NCBI GenBank assembly: GCA_903837025.1
Contig: CAILTC010000387.1
Span: forward strand, 1-8,018
Direction of reading: 5' to 3'
From: an uncultured Bacteroidota bacterium
GTDB lineage: Bacteria; Bacteroidota; Bacteroidia; Flavobacteriales; Flavobacteriaceae
DNA: 8,018 nucleotides
Of this stretch, positions 7,310-8,018 are shown piece after piece. Within the stretch, counting starts at the first letter, position 1, and every line of letters starts with the position of its first letter. The position numbers were made by a program, and so were the translations under genes. The notes under the pieces are model-generated. The model was given only the letters and a program-made list of their open reading frames with translations. It was not told the DNA's origin and did not search any database.

Positions 7310-7351
7310 TCTAATTTGTCTAAGTTTAGTCTAAAAATCTAAGAAGTCTAA
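7310..7351. repeat. TCTAA-spaced direct repeats after panB
   Basis: Five TCTAA units start at 7310, 7319, 7330, 7338 and 7347 on the plus strand, spaced 9, 11, 8 and 9 bases. The last two units form most of the right arm of the inverted repeat. The tract fills the intergenic space just downstream of the panB stop. My recollection is that similar TCTAA-rich spacer tracts occur between genes in Flavobacterium genomes; function unknown. No hairpin-plus-T-run terminator is visible in it. Confidence 0.6.
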
Positions 7352-7353
7352 AT
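7332..7353 (-). repeat. Right arm of a 22-base perfect inverted repeat flanking the hydrolase gene
   Basis: This is the exact reverse complement of 6197-6218. On the minus strand it begins with the last base of the panB stop codon (7355-7353) and runs into the spacer before the hydrolase gene. The hydrolase start codon lies 76 bases further on. Because this arm sits in a longer TCTAA tract while the other arm stands alone, this may be the older copy (inference). Confidence 0.9.
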
Positions 7354-8018
7354 TAATATTGCTCACTAGAATTTGGGAAATCGCTTGATTTTACGTCAGT
7401 AACATATTGGCCAATTGCTTTTGTCATTCCTTCGTACAAATCCATATAACGACGTAAAAATCGAGGACTGAATTCATTATTCATACCTAACATATCGTGA
7501 ATAACCAAAACTTGTCCGTCGACACCACCACCAGCACCAATACCTATAATAGGAATAGAAACGCTTTTAGCCACTTTTTCGGCTAAATGCGCTGGTACTT
7601 TTTCGATTACGATTGCAAAACAACCTAATTTTTCAAGCAGTTTAGCGTCTTCCATTAATTTTTCGGCTTCCTCTTCTTCTTTGGCACGAACAGTGTAAGT
7701 TCCAAATTTATAGATAGATTGTGGGGTTAAACCCAAATGTCCCATGACAGGAATTCCAGCATTTAATATTCTTTTTATAGATTCTTTGATCTCACTTCCC
7801 CCTTCTAATTTCACCGCATGTCCGCCGCTTTCTTTCATAATTCTAATAGCAGAACGCAAGGCTTCTTTAGGATCTGATTGGTAACTTCCAAAAGGTAAAT
7901 CGACTACTACCAATGATCTTGAAATAGCACGAATTACACTCGAGGCGTGATAAATCATTTGATCTAAGGTAATAGGTAAAGTAGTTTCGTGACCGGCCAT
8001 AACATTCGATGCAGAATC
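7353..8018 (-). CDS. panB: 3-methyl-2-oxobutanoate hydroxymethyltransferase (ketopantoate hydroxymethyltransferase), 5' end outside window
   Basis: PanB transfers a hydroxymethyl group from 5,10-methylene-tetrahydrofolate to 2-oxoisovalerate, giving ketopantoate, the first committed step of pantothenate and CoA synthesis in the cytoplasm. The 221 visible residues run in frame to the window edge, so the true start is outside; the ATG at 8000 is an internal methionine. By comparison with an E. coli-type enzyme of about 264 residues, roughly the first 45-50 are missing. Numbering from the window edge: [19 protein letters not shown] (1-19), with Asp1 at the place of metal ligand Asp45 of E. coli PanB; VVVDLPFG with Asp40 (Asp84 equivalent); VKLEGG with Glu72 (Glu114 equivalent); GHLGLTPQ (93-100); IEKVP with Glu139 (catalytic Glu181 equivalent); GIGAG (159-163) and [13 protein letters not shown]. 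All visible key residues are intact. No panC or panD is in the window. Confidence 0.97.
   Translation of the reverse strand, partial: DSASNVMAGHETTLPITLDQMIYHASSVIRAISRSLVVVDLPFGSYQSDPKEALRSAIRIMKESGGHAVKLEGGSEIKESIKRILNAGIPVMGHLGLTPQSIYKFGTYTVRAKEEEEAEKLMEDAKLLEKLGCFAIVIEKVPAHLAEKVAKSVSIPIIGIGAGGGVDGQVLVIHDMLGMNNEFSPRFLRRYMDLYEGMTKAIGQYVTDVKSSDFPNSSEQY

Noticed and set aside
6197..7353. Insertion sequence or transposon
   Set aside because: Although terminal-like inverted repeats are present, the only gene between them is a serine hydrolase; there is no transposase, and I found no flanking target-site duplication (the bases outside the two arms differ).
7998..8000. ATG at 8000 as the start of panB
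   Set aside because: The frame continues upstream to the window edge with DSASNV, which belongs to the conserved metal-binding region of PanB; the methionine is internal.

Overview
The window looks like chromosomal DNA from a member of the Bacteroidota, most likely a Flavobacterium or close relative. The DNA is strongly AT-rich, there are no Shine-Dalgarno-like sites before the genes, one good TAnnTTTG-type -7 element is present, and the proteins have a flavobacterial character (DUF5723 outer-membrane protein, flavobacterial-style RluA enzyme). This assignment is an inference from style; no rRNA or marker gene is present.

All seven recognisable genes lie on the minus strand, so transcription runs from right to left: panB (7353-8018, 5' end cut by the window edge); a secreted serine beta-lactamase-like hydrolase (6216-7256); an RluA-family RNA pseudouridine synthase (5509-6198); a DUF5723 outer-membrane protein (4118-5458); a class-3-type aldehyde dehydrogenase (2776-4104); a polytopic membrane protein of unknown function (1925-2719); and a membrane-anchored PAS-PAS-GAF sensor protein (1-1818, 3' end cut by the window edge). 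The sensor gene is open over all of 1-1818. No gap exceeds 106 bases, and there are no tRNAs, rRNAs, CRISPR arrays or transposase genes.

Functionally this is mostly a housekeeping and accessory mix: pantothenate synthesis, RNA modification, aldehyde oxidation, an envelope protein and a signalling protein. DUF5723 and the aldehyde dehydrogenase are 13 bases apart and probably share a transcript. The sensor gene probably has its own promoter.

Two non-coding patterns stand out. First, a perfect 22-base inverted repeat brackets the serine hydrolase gene exactly: one arm runs from the hydrolase stop codon to the rluA start codon, and the other starts at the panB stop codon. This suggests the hydrolase was added between panB and rluA, or that a family of TCTAA-rich intergenic repeats sits here. 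Second, a perfect 16-base palindrome lies one base upstream of a consensus-like -7 element ahead of the sensor gene, in an operator-like position. I see no clear evidence of a wholly new multi-gene system.
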